Shown here piece by piece: positions 7,001 to 7,870 of a stretch of 7,870 bases of DNA (the first letter of the stretch is position 1; every line of letters starts with the position of its first letter). Location of the stretch: assembly GCA_002381765.1 (NCBI GenBank), contig DFXX01000077.1, positions 1 to 7,870 of the forward strand, in the 5' to 3' direction. The notes beneath the pieces were generated by a model that saw nothing but the letters and a program-made list of their open reading frames with translations, made no database searches and was not told the DNA's origin. Source of the stretch: Bacteriovoracaceae bacterium UBA4097 (GTDB lineage: Bacteria > Bdellovibrionota > Bacteriovoracia > Bacteriovoracales > Bacteriovoracaceae). A program made the position numbers and the translations under genes.

Positions 7001-7870
7001 AAAAGGAACATCTTGATTCGCGAGAGCTTCAAGAGAAGTGGTATTAACCGTCTTTAGTATTTGCTCCAAAGTATCAGAGGGATTCAAAAGGCTTCTGAGG
7101 GCGGCCGTATTGACAAAATAACCTATCGTATTCAGGAGTTCTGGACGATTTCTTCCTCTTAGGGGAGTCCCTACGATGATATCATATTGATTCGAGTATT
7201 TTGCCAGAATTACTTTAAAGGCAGTCAAAAGAACATTGTAGACAGAAGAACCAGTTGCTTTTGCAAAACTTCTCACTGTCTCAGTTTGCTCTTGAGAGAG
7301 AGTAAATGGGATGGTGCCACCTTCGTGGGATGCAACCTTAGGCCTACGGTGATCGGTAGGCATCTCTAGAACAGGCAGAGGACTATTTAACTTAGTTTTC
7401 CAATAAGAGACTTGATTTATGAAGCTGGCTTCATCTACTTCCCCTTTTTGCCAGGAAGTAAAATCGATATAGGAAACTCCAAGCTCACGGGAGAATTTGA
7501 CTTCTCTATTATTTACGAGAGCCGAATAAACACAATCTAATTCATCAAAGAAGATATCAAAGCACCATCCATCCCAAATTGCATGATGAACCATAAAGTA
7601 GAAAACAAAATCGTTTTTACCCAGTTGATAGAGTTTTGCTCTAAAGAGTGGAGCTTCTGCTTTATTAAAAACATGATTGGAATCTTTATTTAATATTTCA
7701 CTAATAGAGTCTATAGAAGTTTTTATCACATCGAGTGGCGGCAACAGCATTTTATTAAATTCAGTCACCTTTTGGACAGGTGCCCCATTTTCTACGAAGA
7801 TGGAAGTTCTTAGGGCCGGATGTCGTTCGATAAGAATATGAAGTGTTTTCTCGAGTGCCTTTACATTTAC
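4091..7870 (-). CDS. Non-ribosomal peptide synthetase, terminal module C-A-T-TE (5' end outside window)
   Basis: The frame is open to the right edge, giving 1259 visible residues (numbered from 7870). The GTG at 7768 is not the true start, because in-frame codons before it encode condensation-domain sequence (ERHPALRTSIF, then PVQKV). The condensation domain (1 to about 385) has the active motif HHAIWDG (95-101), TIGYFVNTAALR (248-259) and RTPIFQSFF (305-313); it lacks only its extreme N-terminus. The adenylation domain (about 421-904) has YTSGSTGKPKG (570-580), FD (615-616), NMYGPTE (705-711), YATGD (791-795), GRKDGQVKIRGYRIELGE (809-826) and the catalytic Lys899. Its pocket code DILQLGMVWK resembles glycine codes. 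The carrier domain (about 925-1000) has LGGNSL with phosphopantetheine Ser958. The thioesterase (about 1025-1255) has GGSMGG with Ser1100, then Asp1127 and His1242. The module would activate an amino acid, join it to the upstream peptide, and release the product by hydrolysis, cyclisation or transfer. Upstream modules and the product cannot be seen. Confidence 0.95.
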   Translation of the reverse strand, partial: VNVKALEKTLHILIERHPALRTSIFVENGAPVQKVTEFNKMLLPPLDVIKTSIDSISEILNKDSNHVFNKAEAPLFRAKLYQLGKNDFVFYFMVHHAIWDGWCFDIFFDELDCVYSALVNNREVKFSRELGVSYIDFTSWQKGEVDEASFINQVSYWKTKLNSPLPVLEMPTDHRRPKVASHEGGTIPFTLSQEQTETVRSFAKATGSSVYNVLLTAFKVILAKYSNQYDIIVGTPLRGRNRPELLNTIGYFVNTAALRSLLNPSDTLEQILKTVNTTSLEALANQDVPFQVILNEISYERDSSRTPIFQSFFSYQDVSNRLGKFNGVNYSQINIDKASTHTDLDMWVKANDSKIEGAFEYRKDLFESVTVERFKDCFVFLLENLTNFSKKSFSEINIIPTAQKDLIQLQWNNTKVDNTGLRPFHETFEKIALANPHKTAIEMSSESISYGALNDLANKCAHGLLAQGVKQGELVGISLNRGIDLLVAILGVLKTGAGYVPLDPGFPQERLDYMIESAQPRLLLTEAALQSRFIKPSVRINLKDLTHDNYLNVSNPQASSELNDTMYVIYTSGSTGKPKGVQVGHASVANFLNSMSKIPGITSKDKLLAVTTLSFDIAVLELFLPLTVGATVYLASGLEVLDGAALKGILETKNISFMQATPSTWRLLLASRWSGSKNLKILCGGEAFPKDLADKLIPISHSVWNMYGPTETTVWSTLKKLELSDEYITIGKPIDNTEVFVLDEKLNLAPIGSAGELFIAGSGLALGYFGRPDLTQERFISHPLIPGKMMYATGDQARFTANGEVECLGRKDGQVKIRGYRIELGEIEVELSKVPGILEVAVVTREYRPGDVRIVAFYSGKTSLEEKSLREALGAKLPKYMVPSHFINLSSLPKTLNGKIDKKGLPELTSPKTEVIEGPAFQVTSDATTEKLKNLWLDVLGCNDFSEHENFFSLGGNSLLAVQLLTKISTNFGINLPLSVLLEAPEFSNFVNSVKDTLPSQSKGINSAPSIPNIFTSLVQIRSGGKKNPLFCFHGVGGNVLNYVRLAGGVDKERPFYALQSKGADGKVDFLNSIEEMAAHYIREMKLVQPTGPYLLAGGSMGGTLAFEVARQLSEAGDLIEKLIMFDTFGPKINIKSYDPAERSFFNDLKISLEYRGKSLLNKVRTLLFSVLGMPIPLNILLFNLELNNYKALWKYRPKNYKGDLHLIRAKGKETGWYSDPFMGWRDTIDGQILTYEISGSHGDFIESPEINRVLATLV

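Overview
This window looks like bacterial DNA of modest GC content (roughly 40% by eye). All three genes are read from the minus strand, tightly packed, so transcription runs from the right edge toward position 1. The layout is an operon-like block cut at both ends: the 3' part of a non-ribosomal peptide synthetase (NRPS) gene (7870-4091), a large secreted carbohydrate-active protein (4094-936), and the 5' part of a secreted transglutaminase of the oomycete-elicitor type (904-1). The two Sec-type signal peptides and the close spacing indicate a bacterium. Elicitor-type transglutaminases in an AT-leaning genome would fit a Bdellovibrio/Bacteriovorax-like or marine Gram-negative lineage, but that placement is a weak inference.

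The NRPS fragment holds one nearly complete terminal module: condensation (its first few dozen residues lie outside the window), adenylation, peptidyl carrier, and a C-terminal thioesterase. All core catalytic motifs are intact. The ten-residue adenylation specificity code reads DILQLGMVWK by alignment to GrsA, which resembles codes known for glycine. The synthetase therefore probably adds glycine last, and the thioesterase releases the product.

The NRPS stop overlaps the start of the second gene in an ATGA junction with no clear ribosome-binding site, so the second gene is probably translated by coupling. It encodes 1052 residues: a signal peptide, three beta-rich carbohydrate-binding-like regions, and a DUF4091/GH123-like beta-sandwich plus catalytic-type barrel with an adjacent Asp-Glu pair. 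A run of nine T on the coding strand lies in its signal-peptide codons, and a one-base slip either way would end translation early.

The third gene starts 31 bases downstream. Its 301 visible residues show a signal peptide, the GICHG active-site region and a segment that aligns with the Pep-13 epitope of Phytophthora transglutaminase. The reading frame is open to the window edge.

The operon thus joins intracellular peptide assembly with two exported proteins acting on glycans and on proteins or peptides. Whether they form one pathway is inference. I saw no RNA genes, CRISPR arrays, mobile elements, promoters or terminators, and no gene-free stretch longer than 31 bases.
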